DNA from: Candidatus Omnitrophota bacterium
Lineage (GTDB): Bacteria; Omnitrophota; Gorgyraeia; Gorgyraeales; Gorgyraeaceae
Reading direction: 5' to 3'
DNA: 64,000 nucleotides
NCBI GenBank assembly: GCA_003485765.1
Contig: DNHS01000051.1
Span: 112,748-176,747 of the forward strand
Under the pieces are notes generated by a model that ran no database searches, had not been told where the DNA came from, and saw only the letters and a list, made by a program, of their open reading frames with translations. Shown here piece after piece: positions 9,007 through 17,800 of this stretch. Each line of letters starts with the position of its first letter. The stretch's first letter is position 1. Both the position numbers and the translations under genes were made by a program.

Positions 9007-9784
9007 ACCATAAAAGTTCATTGGCGTTAAAGATTGGGCCGTCTTTACAGGCAAGTTTATTGCCTGATTTTGTTTTGACAGCACAGCCTAAGCACGCGCC
9101 AATGCCGCAGGCCATCTTTTCTTCTAATGACACCTGGCATTCAAATTTTCGCTCCTGGCATATATCCGCAATACATTTAAGCATTTCATGCGGCCCGCAA
9201 ACATATACAATGGTTTCAAATTTACTTTCTGTAGTTTTTAAAATCTTATGGAATAACTTTGACACAAAACCCTGCGAGCCATAAGTGCCGTCATCAGTAG
9301 AAACATAAACCTCAGGCGTGGCCTTTTTGAAATCTTTCTCGCATAAAATCAGATTTTTTGTTTTCGCTCCTATTAATACAATTGTCTTTATCTTCTTTTT
9401 CGTTAATTCTTCTGCAAGATATACGAGTGGCGCAGCGCCTATGCCGCCGGCGATTATAATCGCTCTAGGCTCGCCATTCATCGCTCGTGGCAATGTAAAA
9501 CCATTACCTAAGGGGCCCAAAACATCTATCTTGTCTCCTTCTTTTTTATTTGAAAGAATCTCTGTTCCTCTGCCTACCGTTTCATATAAAATTTCTATAT
9601 TTCTATTCACCCTGTGTATACTGAACGGCCTTCTTAAAAGCGGCTCAAAAGAATCGCTGCACTTGATTTGCGCAAACTGCCCAGGTTTTGCTGTCCTTGC
9701 AATATAAGGCGCATCAAGGGACATCTTATAATATCCAAGCCCTATTCTTCTATTCAATAAAATTCTAGCTTTTATATCTTTCAC
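9005..9784 (-). CDS. pyrK: Dihydroorotate dehydrogenase electron-transfer subunit
   Basis: PyrK carries FAD and a [2Fe-2S] cluster and passes electrons from PyrD to NAD+. The 259-residue protein has the flavin-binding PLLRRPFSIHRV segment, the NAD-binding loop GGIGAAPLVYLAEE at about residue 114, and a C-terminal cluster motif with cysteines in ACGIGACLGCAVKT followed by a further Cys in LACKDGP. It sits next to pyrD, as expected for a class 1B enzyme. The stop codon overlaps the end of a 41-bp palindrome. The gap to the upstream gene contains a degenerate heptamer repeat. Confidence 0.94.
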   Translation of the reverse strand: MKDIKARILLNRRIGLGYYKMSLDAPYIARTAKPGQFAQIKCSDSFEPLLRRPFSIHRVNRNIEILYETVGRGTEILSNKKEGDKIDVLGPLGNGFTLPRAMNGEPRAIIIAGGIGAAPLVYLAEELTKKKIKTIVLIGAKTKNLILCEKDFKKATPEVYVSTDDGTYGSQGFVSKLFHKILKTTESKFETIVYVCGPHEMLKCIADICQERKFECQVSLEEKMACGIGACLGCAVKTKSGNKLACKDGPIFNANELLW

Positions 9785-9811
9785 TTTTAACCTTAACCCT
9801 TTAACTTTAAA
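9785..9811. repeat. Degenerate heptamer repeat in the gap before pyrK
   Basis: Four seven-base units of the type TTTTAAC, CTTAACC, CTTTAAC, TTTAAAC fill the 27-bp gap between the endonuclease Q-like gene and pyrK. Confidence 0.5.
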
Positions 9812-11044
9812 CTAAAATAGGTCTAACTGTTTCTCGCCAACATTATCTTTTTCTTTTAATATCTCTATTGTGCCATACTCTCCATCAAAACCTGGCAATA
9901 TATTCACATTTCCGTTTCTCACATTTATAATTGCCTTTGCAATTTTTATTGGCAGCTCCCTTAAAAGTTTATCCTCATTAACCTCTGTAAGAACTTCGAG
10001 TTCTGTCCCAAGCCGCGGGATTATTGCGCGATATTCTGCATTAACCGCTTTAGAAGCAACTCCAACTCCTACTGTGTCTGCAATTATTTCTGCAAGCGGT
10101 ATCATTCTTTTAAAAGGAATGCTATTCTCAGGGACAAAACCAGCAGATCTGTCTGCAAGCTCACTAACCCTATTCATAACGCCTATTGTAAGAGATTTTC
10201 CGCACGCAGGGCATATATTTTTATTTTTCCTGGTTTCTTCCGGGCTAAATCTTACATTGCAGGCCCTGTGGCCATCGTAATGATATTTCCCTTCTTCAGG
10301 GAAAAATTCAATTGTATAAAGAAATTTATTTTTGTCTTTTTTCTTCAATGTATCTATAACCGCTTTATAGCTCATTTCAATATCAAATACATTCGCCTCT
10401 CTACCTATCTTCTGCGGGCTGTGAGAATCGGAATTTGATATAAGATTAAACCTGTCCAGCTTGCTCCATTGCCAATTCATGCCCGGGTCTGAAGAAAGCC
10501 CTGTTTCCAGGGCATATATATCTTTAGTGTATTCTCCGAAACATTCCTCTATTGAATCAAAACCTGACTTGGAGCCGAAAAGCGAAAACCACGGTGTCCA
10601 GATATGGCCTGGCACTAGAAATATATCTTTACTGATGCCGAATAAAAGTTCTGCCAAATCCTTGGCGTCTATACCTATAATAGGCCTTCCGTCGTACGCA
10701 ATATTCCCATAACCTGAAAGAACAGAGTTTACTTTATCAGCAATATCGAAACTCGGCGCAAAAATAACATTATGGATCTTTCTGACCCTGCCATTTTTAG
10801 AATATATGCTGGATATCTCTCCTGTGAGCATAAAATTCACGCTGTTATATTCAAACAAACCATTGCCTGAATCCTTTAATGTGGTTTTTAATTCTTCCAG
10901 CCATAGATAGTGCGTAAAATCTCCTGTGCCCAATAAAGATACACCCTTAAGCTTTGCGTATTCCGAAAGCGTTTTTATATTCATGTCAGGGCTTGTGGCG
11001 CGGCTATATTTAGAATGTATATGGAAATCAGCTGCAAACTTCAT
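9812..11044 (-). CDS. Endonuclease Q-like PHP-domain nuclease
   Basis: A 410-residue protein of the family often annotated as PHP domain or UvrD-like, which includes archaeal endonuclease Q. EndoQ cuts DNA on the 5' side of deaminated bases. Visible metal-binding PHP motifs are FHIHSKYSRATS (about residues 8-19), GTGDFTH (about 39-45), PGHIWTPWFS and SNSDSHSP. A zinc-finger-like CNVRFSPEET...CPACGK lies at about residues 262-284, as in EndoQ. Its ATG overlaps the pyrC stop (ATGA), so it is translated within the pyr operon even though no pyrimidine step needs it. A link between uracil or hypoxanthine in DNA and nucleotide synthesis is attractive but inferred. Substrate specificity cannot be read by eye. 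Confidence 0.78.
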   Translation of the reverse strand: MKFAADFHIHSKYSRATSPDMNIKTLSEYAKLKGVSLLGTGDFTHYLWLEELKTTLKDSGNGLFEYNSVNFMLTGEISSIYSKNGRVRKIHNVIFAPSFDIADKVNSVLSGYGNIAYDGRPIIGIDAKDLAELLFGISKDIFLVPGHIWTPWFSLFGSKSGFDSIEECFGEYTKDIYALETGLSSDPGMNWQWSKLDRFNLISNSDSHSPQKIGREANVFDIEMSYKAVIDTLKKKDKNKFLYTIEFFPEEGKYHYDGHRACNVRFSPEETRKNKNICPACGKSLTIGVMNRVSELADRSAGFVPENSIPFKRMIPLAEIIADTVGVGVASKAVNAEYRAIIPRLGTELEVLTEVNEDKLLRELPIKIAKAIINVRNGNVNILPGFDGEYGTIEILKEKDNVGEKQLDLF

Positions 11045-12315
11045 GCCTTATATATAACCTTTCCTTTATAAATAGTATATTCAACTACGCCTTTTAACTT
11101 TCTTCCTATAAAAGCTGAATTTTTTGATTTGGACACAAAACCAACTTTATTAACAACCCACTCCTTGTCAGGCGACACGATAGTTATGTCGGCGTCTTTA
11201 CCAGAACCAAGTGTCCCTTTATTTATATCCAGAATTCTCGCAGGATTAAGAGAAATCTTTTTTACGAGCTCGCTCCATGTTAATAACCCCTTACCTGTCA
11301 GTTCAGTAACACTTACTGCAAGCTCTGTTTCTAAGCCTATGCTTCCAAATTCTGCATGTTCAAATTCTATCTCTTTTTCATTTTCAGTATGAGGGGCGTG
11401 ATCAGAGGCAATAACATCTATGGTCCCGTCTCTTAACCCTTCCTTTATTGCCAGAACATCATCTTTTGTCCTTAAGGGCGGATTAACTTTCATACTTGTA
11501 TTATAGTCCAAAAGATCCTCTTCATTTAAAGTAAAATAATGCGGGGCAGTTTCGCTAGTTACCTTCACGCCCCTTAATTTTCCTTTTCTTATTATTTCTA
11601 CCGACTCGCCGGCGCTCACATGAGCAATGTGTACGCTTGCGCCAATTTCTTCTGCAAGCTTTATATCCCTCGCCACCCTTTTATATTCAGATTCTTTTGA
11701 AATCCCTCTTAAGCCCATCCTTGTTGATGTAAAACCCCTGTTAACTAAGCCCTTGCCTGAAAGCGATTTATCTTCTGAATGGCATATTACAAGAACCTTT
11801 TCTTTTCTTGCCTCTTTAAACGCTTTTAACATTAAATCGTCGCTGTCAACTGATCCGCCATCATCTGAAATTGCGATTATCCCTTCTTTTTTTAATGCGC
11901 TAATATCCGCCAATTCTTTACCAGCCCTTCCGATTGTAATTGCCCCGCATATAAATACTCCTACATTTGCCGTCTTTTTAATAATATCGCTCAGCGTCTT
12001 GATAACCCCTGCAGAATCAAGGCTTGGTAATGTATTTGGCATGGCGAGAACGCTTGTAACCCCGCCTTTAGCCGCAGCCTTTGTGCCGCTAAAAACAGTT
12101 TCTTTATCCTCTCTGCCAGGTTCTCTCAAATGAACATGCATGTCGACAATTCCAGGCATCACAATTTTTCCTACAGCGTCAATAACTGTTTCAGCTTTGG
12201 CATCCAAACCAAAGCCTACTTTGGATATTTTCTCGCCTTCTACCAGAATATCCATTACTTCGTCTATTTTATTGCCAGGATCTACTACATGGCCATTTTT
12301 AATAAGTAACTTCAT
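11041..12315 (-). CDS. pyrC: Dihydroorotase (class I type)
   Basis: It cyclises carbamoyl aspartate to dihydroorotate in the third step. The 424-residue amidohydrolase has the zinc-binding DMHVHLREPGRED at about residues 58-70, the substrate segment AMPNTLPSLDS, zinc-ligand histidines in ICHSEDKS and IAHVSAG, and the catalytic SDHAPHTENEKE near residue 304. This is the long class I or allantoinase-like form that usually pairs with PyrB. The start overlaps pyrB by 17 bases and the stop overlaps the endonuclease Q-like gene by four. Confidence 0.95.
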   Translation of the reverse strand: MKLLIKNGHVVDPGNKIDEVMDILVEGEKISKVGFGLDAKAETVIDAVGKIVMPGIVDMHVHLREPGREDKETVFSGTKAAAKGGVTSVLAMPNTLPSLDSAGVIKTLSDIIKKTANVGVFICGAITIGRAGKELADISALKKEGIIAISDDGGSVDSDDLMLKAFKEARKEKVLVICHSEDKSLSGKGLVNRGFTSTRMGLRGISKESEYKRVARDIKLAEEIGASVHIAHVSAGESVEIIRKGKLRGVKVTSETAPHYFTLNEEDLLDYNTSMKVNPPLRTKDDVLAIKEGLRDGTIDVIASDHAPHTENEKEIEFEHAEFGSIGLETELAVSVTELTGKGLLTWSELVKKISLNPARILDINKGTLGSGKDADITIVSPDKEWVVNKVGFVSKSKNSAFIGRKLKGVVEYTIYKGKVIYKA

Positions 12316-13267
12316 TCTTTATATCCTTATCTTTTGCTTGAGAAACCCAGAATAAAACCGCCATCCTGACTGCAATTCCATTCGTAACCTGCTCCAATAT
12401 TACAGAATTCCCGCCGTCAGCAACCTCGCTCGATATTTCAACCCCTCTATTTATAGGGCCTGGATGCATGACAATAATATCTTTTTTGGCTTTTTTCAAT
12501 CTCTCTTCTGTGATTCCGAAACTTTTAAAATATCCCAGCTGGCTCGGGAATGCCTTCATATCATCCCGCTCAAACTGCATCCTTAATACATTTACAGCGT
12601 CAGCTTCGCTCAGCGCTTCATCTATATTATCCGTAACTTTAACCCCCATCCTCTCTATCCCAGGAGGAATCAGAATCTTTGGCGCGCAAACAGTTACCTT
12701 TGCCCCAAATTTGGTCAAACCCCATATATTCGATCGAGCTACCCTGGAATGCGCGATGTCTCCCACTATACTTACATTCAAACCCTCTAACTTACCAGTT
12801 TTTTTCCTCAATGTGAACATATCTAAAAGCGCCTGCGTAGGATGTTCATGCCAGCCGTCTCCCGCGTTTATTACGCTTATATTCACATTGCGGGCCAGCA
12901 TAGTGGCTGCGCCTGAACAATTATGCCTCACCACAATAATATCCGCTTTTAAAGCCTCTATATTTTTGCCGGTATCGTTCAAAGTCTCGCCTTTTCTCAC
13001 GCTTGAAGACTCTACTGCAATATTTATAACATCAGCTGAGAGCCTTTTGGCAGCCACTTCAAAAGACACTCTGGTCCTTGTAGACGGCTCGTAAAATAGA
13101 TTTACCACTGTTTTGCCGCGCAGCGCAGGAACCTTCTTGATTTTTCTACCAAGGATTTCCCTGAAAGATTCAGCTGTGTCCAAAAGAAGCTCTATATCTT
13201 CTTTTGAAAGATATTCTAACCCCAAAAGATCTTTATGAGCCCACAATGTTCTTTTCTTCTTTGTCAT
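12299..13267 (-). CDS. pyrB: Aspartate carbamoyltransferase catalytic subunit
   Basis: It joins carbamoyl phosphate and aspartate, the committed step. The 322-residue protein has the carbamoyl-phosphate motif FYEPSTRTRVSFE at about residues 54-66 and the aspartate-site segment VMHPGPINRGVEI near residue 265. There is no pyrI in the window, so the enzyme is probably the unregulated type that may associate with PyrC. The 5' end overlaps pyrR by 35 bases. A shorter start further in is possible, but the first ATG gives a good N-terminus (MTKKKRTLWAHKDLLGLEYL). Confidence 0.95.
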   Translation of the reverse strand: MTKKKRTLWAHKDLLGLEYLSKEDIELLLDTAESFREILGRKIKKVPALRGKTVVNLFYEPSTRTRVSFEVAAKRLSADVINIAVESSSVRKGETLNDTGKNIEALKADIIVVRHNCSGAATMLARNVNISVINAGDGWHEHPTQALLDMFTLRKKTGKLEGLNVSIVGDIAHSRVARSNIWGLTKFGAKVTVCAPKILIPPGIERMGVKVTDNIDEALSEADAVNVLRMQFERDDMKAFPSQLGYFKSFGITEERLKKAKKDIIVMHPGPINRGVEISSEVADGGNSVILEQVTNGIAVRMAVLFWVSQAKDKDIKNEVTY

Positions 13268-13802
13268 CCTGTATTTCCTCTATAGCAACGTTATCCTCGT
13301 TATCTATTTCCTGCAATTTTACCTGCACAAGCTCTTTCTGCGATGTGGGAATATTCTTTCCCACGTAATCAGCTCTTATAGGAAGTTCCCGATGGCCCCT
13401 ATCAATCAAGACTGCCAATTGTATTGTCCTAGGCCTGCCAAAATCTATAAGAGCGTCCAGGCCACATCTGATAGTTCTGCCTGTGTATAAAACATCGTCC
13501 ACGAGCACTATATTTTTATTCTCTATATCAAAATCTATCTCTGTATTATGAATCACGGGCTGTTCTGATATAGCGCTTAAATCATCCCTGTAAAAGGTTA
13601 TATCCAATGCCCCTACGTCTAATTTGGCGCCATAGAGGTTATTTATCACTTTTGCGATGCGCTCTGCAAGGATATATCCTCTTGTCCTTATCCCGATTAT
13701 AACAAGGCCTTTAACGCCTTTATTATTTTCTATAATCTCGTGGCTTATTCTTGTAATCGAGCGTTCTATCTCTTCCTTTGTAAAAACCTGTTTCAATGGC
13801 AT
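13233..13802 (-). CDS. pyrR: PyrR: pyr-operon attenuation regulator / uracil phosphoribosyltransferase-like
   Basis: PyrR binds the pyr leader RNA when UMP is high and favours termination, and some members also make UMP from uracil. The 189-residue protein has the PRPP motif VLVDDVLYTGRTIRCGL at about residues 91-107 and the typical GIRTRGYILAERIA segment at about 38-51. The C-terminal tail (about 170-189) is acidic and longer than usual because it overlaps pyrB. It is the first gene of the operon, and a matching RNA target lies in its own 5' leader (13941-13974), which supports autoregulation. A GAGG ribosome-binding site lies five bases before the ATG. Confidence 0.95.
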   Translation of the reverse strand: MPLKQVFTKEEIERSITRISHEIIENNKGVKGLVIIGIRTRGYILAERIAKVINNLYGAKLDVGALDITFYRDDLSAISEQPVIHNTEIDFDIENKNIVLVDDVLYTGRTIRCGLDALIDFGRPRTIQLAVLIDRGHRELPIRADYVGKNIPTSQKELVQVKLQEIDNEDNVAIEEIQDDKEEKNIVGS

Positions 13803-13828
13803 ATGAACCTCGTTTTAATAATCGCATC

Positions 13829-13856
13829 GTAGGGGACAGGCATGCCTATCCCCTAC
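13829..13856. repeat. 28-bp GTAGGGG-type palindrome in the pyr leader
   Basis: Two 14-base arms (GTAGGGGACAGGCA and its partner) meet with no spacer. The only mismatch becomes a U-G wobble in minus-strand RNA, so the transcript can fold completely. It lies downstream of the leader terminator and 17 nt before the pyrR ribosome-binding site, with no T-run after it, so it is not a terminator. GTAGGGG...CCCCTAC hairpins are, from general knowledge, common interspersed repeats in many bacterial genomes. Whether this one regulates pyrR is unknown. Confidence 0.8.
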
Positions 13857-13862
13857 AGATTC

Positions 13863-13897
13863 AAAAAAAATGGACGTATCTTTTTCTGATTACGCCC
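13863..13897 (-). terminator. Intrinsic attenuator terminator in the pyr leader
   Basis: On the minus strand GGGCGTA pairs with TACGTCC (seven pairs, one G-U) across a 12-base loop, then comes A and eight T. It lies downstream of the pyr promoter and of the PyrR-binding hairpin but upstream of pyrR. This is the position expected of the terminator controlled by PyrR. Confidence 0.8.
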
Positions 13898-13940
13898 TTG
13901 TATTAAAATAATACTATATATTATATTCACTTTTTTACTC

Positions 13941-13974
13941 CCTTTTCAGCCTCTCTGTGCTGATTTAAAGGTAT
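13941..13974 (-). promoter_or_regulatory. PyrR-binding RNA hairpin (anti-antiterminator)
   Basis: The minus-strand RNA contains CAGAGAGGCU, an exact match to the CNGNGAGGYU core of the PyrR binding loop known from Bacillus. It sits in a two-part hairpin: lower stem CCUUU/AAAGG and upper stem UCAGC/GCUGA, with the core spanning the terminal loop. The ARUC part just 5' of the core is less well conserved. It lies about 6-40 nt after the predicted transcription start and 44 nt before the attenuator terminator. pyrR itself is the first gene downstream. Confidence 0.82.
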
Positions 13975-13986
13975 CTACTAAAATTG

Positions 13987-14014
13987 ATTATATCATTTAT
14001 TTACCCCGTGTCAA
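13987..14014 (-). promoter_or_regulatory. Sigma-70 type promoter of the pyr operon
   Basis: On the minus strand TTGACA (14009-14014) and TATAAT (13987-13992) are both perfect consensus hexamers separated by 16 bp. The predicted start is near 13980. This leaves a leader of about 178 nt that holds the PyrR site and terminator. Confidence 0.8.
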
Positions 14015-14038
14015 GATTTTTTCGTACTTGAAAAAATC
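14015..14038 (-). terminator. Possible weak terminator hairpin after the toxin-antitoxin pair
   Basis: GATTTTTT and AAAAAATC form a perfect 8-bp inverted repeat around an 8-base loop, 61 nt past the antitoxin stop and immediately before the pyr promoter -35 box. The stem is A/T-rich with few GC pairs, so as a terminator it would be weak. Confidence 0.3.
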
Positions 14039-14098
14039 ACATACTCTTCCGATAGGCCAAGATAATCATTTATATGGTTTGAATCAAATCTGAAGTTT

Positions 14099-14377
14099 TT
14101 ATGCCTTCGATACTAATTTACCGTTCACATACTTATGCACTATACTTGTAATCAGTGTCTGATATAGAATACCCTCATCTACGGCTTTAGTTTGAATACC
14201 AATAAAATCCTGCTTGGACATACGGATACTAATCCTCTGATCTTTTTTCAAGGCATTTCTGGCATATTCAGCATATTTTTTGATCTCAGCCGCCATATTT
14301 TTAACTGGTTTCCACTCTCCTCTTTCAATAGATGATGATAACTCTTGTTCTTCTTTATCAAGTTGATAATTGCGCAT
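14099..14377 (-). CDS. Antitoxin partner of the BrnT-like toxin (ribbon-helix-helix type)
   Basis: A 92-residue protein. The C-terminal half carries DQRISIRMSKQDFIGIQTKAVDEGILYQTLITSIVHKY (given in two parts: strand DQRISIRMSKQD, then the helix pair that follows), the pattern of CopG/MetJ-like ribbon-helix-helix antitoxins. The N-terminal half is charged and probably binds the toxin. It starts one base after the toxin stop, giving the toxin-first order typical of BrnT/BrnA modules. If it represses the promoter, its likely operator is the palindrome at 14679-14704. It could instead be an orphan regulator, but the pairing is convincing. Confidence 0.72.
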   Translation of the reverse strand: MRNYQLDKEEQELSSSIERGEWKPVKNMAAEIKKYAEYARNALKKDQRISIRMSKQDFIGIQTKAVDEGILYQTLITSIVHKYVNGKLVSKA

Positions 14378-14378
14378 C

Positions 14379-14657
14379 TTAATCGCCTCCCTGTCTTAAA
14401 TATTCCTTGGCCAGCTTACGGCTAGGAATAATAGTTTTAAGAAATAAATCATTTCCCGCCTTAACAAATGGAACATAATAAACGTAATTGTTTAACCCCA
14501 CAACAAAGGCCCTCTGGCCCTTGTATTTTTTACTGGGATTTTGGATAATAGCCAATACCTGTTGATTTTCAATACAAACCAATATCTCTTCAAATGAAAT
14601 ATCCCGTTCAGTTTTTAACTTTTGATTTTTAGCTGGATCCCAGTAAATGTTTCCCAT
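14379..14657 (-). CDS. BrnT-like toxin (predicted RNase)
   Basis: About 92 residues, with the BrnT family layout: an opening IYWDPAKNQKLKTERDISF followed by EEI, a central beta sheet (AFVVGLNNYVYYVPFVKAG), and a C-terminal PSRKLAKEYL corresponding to the ARRA-x-x-E-x-x-x-Y end. Known BrnT proteins are RNases that block translation and are neutralised by BrnA. A GTG at 14670-14672 would add five residues, but it lies next to the -10 box and upstream of the predicted transcription start, so I prefer the ATG at 14655-14657, which falls almost exactly at +1. The mRNA would then be leaderless. Confidence 0.72.
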   Translation of the reverse strand: MGNIYWDPAKNQKLKTERDISFEEILVCIENQQVLAIIQNPSKKYKGQRAFVVGLNNYVYYVPFVKAGNDLFLKTIIPSRKLAKEYLRQGGD

Positions 14658-14663
14658 AAAATA

Positions 14664-14692
14664 AGTATACACTATTATGTGCTAAATGTCAA
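14664..14692 (-). promoter_or_regulatory. Promoter of the toxin-antitoxin pair
   Basis: Minus strand TTGACA (14687-14692), a 17-bp spacer and TATACT (14664-14669). The -10 box ends six bases before the preferred toxin ATG, which predicts a leaderless toxin mRNA. Confidence 0.78.
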
Positions 14693-14704
14693 TACATTTA
14701 GCAC
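14679..14704. promoter_or_regulatory. Palindromic operator overlapping the -35 box
   Basis: GTGCTAAATG and CATTTAGCAC form a perfect 10-bp inverted repeat with a 6-bp spacer. It covers the -35 box and part of the promoter spacer of the toxin-antitoxin pair, as expected for autorepression by a ribbon-helix-helix antitoxin. A second, unrelated 12-bp palindrome (GAGATTAATCTC) lies upstream at 14729-14740. Confidence 0.72.
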
Positions 14705-14805
14705 GAAAATAGACCACAACTTTCTGACGAGATTAATCTCATAAAGTTTAACTATATGCAAGACTAAATTTATATGGTGGTAATTGGTGAGTCAGCGGAG
14801 GTACC

Positions 14806-14844
14806 GCCAATATTCTTCAAGATGGCCGCTCGAACAATATTGGC
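14806..14844 (-). repeat. Inverted repeat downstream of giant gene 1
   Basis: GCCAATATT and AATATTGGC form a perfect 9-bp stem, 33-71 nt past the stop codon. The stem can be extended inward by several pairs (TTC/GAA and others) past mismatches. There is no T-run on the minus strand, so it is not a canonical intrinsic terminator, but it could be a 3'-end or processing hairpin. The rest of 14705-14876 shows no gene. Confidence 0.5.
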
Positions 14845-14876
14845 CCCTGTTTTTGTTCCTTCCTTATATATCGTCC

Positions 14877-17800
14877 CTACAAACTGCTTCTAATTGCAGT
14901 ACCTATCCCACTATGGCCTGATAATTCTCCAGAAATTAAACCTTTCTCTCTTAATATATAGTCTCTAATAATACCTGATGCCTGGTCATAGACCCTATTA
15001 AAATCTCCTTCTTCTTTTGCAATAGCTCGCGCAACTGCAATTGCATTGACCGCAATAAGAAGGCCTGTTCCATTGTATATTGCGGCGCCATGTTCACTTG
15101 ACTTTGTTAAGAAAGCATTTACAGGTTCAGGCCTATAATTTAGATCGACTGCTATAGTGCCTTTTTTCATAGCTGCGTGAAGACTATCTGAGAGAGGCGA
15201 TTCAGATGGATCCTTCTTGCCAACGCCAGTAGTATTAACCACAATATCAGATCTCTCAAGAGTCCTATATAGTAAAGCCTGATCATCAGGTGTAACAGCA
15301 TAGAAATTAATATCAGCATCAGGAAATTTCTGTTTCAAGCGAGCTGCAACTGCTCTTCCTCTTTCTACATCAAGATCTGTAATAGAAATAGAACTAGCTC
15401 CCTGTTCCAACATACTAAAAGCTATTGCGCTTCCAGTTGCGCCAGCCCCTCCTAAAATAGTTACCCTCTTATTTTGTAGTAAACCAACCTCGCTTTCATA
15501 CCATCTTACCCATGCATTTCCACCTTCATTGCCTCCTAAGATACCACCTTCGCCATCTTTATACACAAAGTCAAAACCAGTTCCTTCTGCTCCACCTGTT
15601 CTTTGAATTTTAGAAAGATGCTCTGCAACTAAATATTTGAATGATTCGCCAGTATCAAAACCTACAAACTTATTACTGGATAAAAACATTGCCATAACCT
15701 CTTTCCAGCCTGCCAAATCATCTCCAGCAACCTCATATGGAAGATACACAATGTTCAATCCAAGCTCCTTAAACACACTGTTGAAAAGCTCATGAGTCGT
15801 AGATCCTCCTGGTTTGCCTATATCTAAGCCTTTTCCAATATGTAACATAAATTTCGTATCTGAGTTAAGGCGATCAGCATAACCAAGCCTACGAGCTGTG
15901 ACTACCAAATCCTCTTCAAATGCTCGCACAGTAGTTATTAATGCCTGTTCGCTTTCTTTTTTATTACCAATCGGCACAGTCGCTCCAAGCAAAAGTTCTC
16001 TCTCAGTTACTTTTTCTTTTCCAATCATTGCTTCTTTAGTCATTGCGAGAAGAGCTTCCAAATCGACAATCGAAGCAACCTCTTTTTCAAAATTTACATC
16101 CTCTAAAACCTTATTAATTGCCTCTGCAACAACGCCTGCCCCCTGAGCAAGGTCTCTAGCTGCAGCCATATTTATATTTATTCCTTGTTCTCCAGCATTT
16201 ACCATAAAGGTCATGAGCCCTTTAAGCATATCTCTCAGGAATTCGTTTCCCTCGCTAGCGATCATTTCGTTTAAAACTTCAATAGCGCTAGAAGCATCGC
16301 CATTTCCAAGATTTTTAACTAAATAATCGTATAAAATCTGATACTTCGGAGCTTCGTAAGCGAGCTGTAATTCTGCTAATTTCCTTGCAAACTCTGCATC
16401 ATCTGGATTGGCTTTATATTGCTGCATCAGAAAGGCCAATGGAAGTAGTTTGTTATACTCCCATTCTGTAAAATGCCCATATTCTTTACGCAACAACGCC
16501 TGTAATATTATTTTATATCTTTCATCAGCCGCCATCTTAGGAAGGTTTTCTACTAACAATGGGTGAAGCTCTAATCTTCTCTCCTCAATCTCTCCCTTGT
16601 CATGGTCCAAGCCAAATCTCACTCCTATTACTGGGTCACCAGGTTTGCCTTCTAAGGTCTCACCAGTGTCTATCATTTCCCCCATGCCAGCTAAATCTTT
16701 CTGATCCTTAAGTATCCCCTTAAGATCCTCTTTAAAATCTTGCGCGTTCCTATGTTGTATACCAGGGGATCTCCAGTCCTGATTCGAAGCCTCTTCTCTT
16801 AAAACCCTCTCGTATTCTTTCGCAGTTCGAGAAAGATCTGCTTTGAGATAGTCATTGGCATCTGACTCGCTTATTGTCACATAGCCTGAAAGCTCCGATG
16901 CGCCGAAACCAATGCCTGTCTCAGTTCCCGGGTAAAAACTAAAAATCTTCCATTTTTCTGTTCTCGGGCAAAGCAATACTCTATGATTGCCATCTGCATC
17001 AACAACAAAAACACGGTTATAAGGCATGTTTTTACCTACCATGTCTTCTAAATCTATCCTTTCTCGTTCTGAAATCCCGACAATATCCTTGGATGCAAAT
17101 GACCTAGTATTGACAGGCCACCCAGAGAGATAACCTGTTGTCACTGACACAGATGTATCAGATACAGCATCTTCAACAACATTTACACTGCCTCTTTCTA
17201 TATTGCTCCATATAGGAGATCTACCTTTCTTAAATTGCGAGTGGAAATGGTACCTGCTGGCTCCAGACTCTGCGCTATTGTCAAAACCTTCCCATTCTGG
17301 GCCAAGTCTCTCCATGAAAAAATGTGTTGCTTCTAACAAATTAGCATTATTTCCAACCAGGCATTGAGAATAATTCTTTTTACTAACCAGCAAGATATGA
17401 TCTTCTGCATAAGGATTGATATTGGCAATTACATAATATTCCTCTCCGTCCAACTCCACAATAAAAAGTATTTGATGGGAAAGCTTGGTGCATAAAATAC
17501 AATCTTCTGTGCTTTCAGTGCCATGGAGACCTCTTACGTCTTTAGGCGCCTCAGGTAATACTGGTAAATCGCTGCTTACTGCTAAAACTTTTTCTTCTGC
17601 CCTAGCTTTTCTTACATATTCCAATCTAGGAAGTACAGCTATCAATTCTGCGCTGGCGCCATTTGAAAGCTCGAAAGGCGTCCTCTCTATCTTAAGCTCA
17701 TAGTTAATAACTGGCGTGCCATCTATCCATCTGGCATTCTTAACCCTTTCTAAACCTTCTTCGATCTTCTCAGCAAGCGACATGTCATCTCTTAAATTAT

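Noticed and set aside
12468..13094. A 208-codon open frame on the plus strand
   Set aside because: Lies wholly antisense to pyrB, which has strong family motifs; composition is typical of a shadow frame.
14658..14672. GTG start for the toxin
   Set aside because: It lies next to the -10 box and upstream of the predicted transcription start.
14806..14844. Intrinsic terminator of giant gene 1
   Set aside because: The hairpin is good but no T-run follows it on the minus strand, so it is listed as a repeat only.
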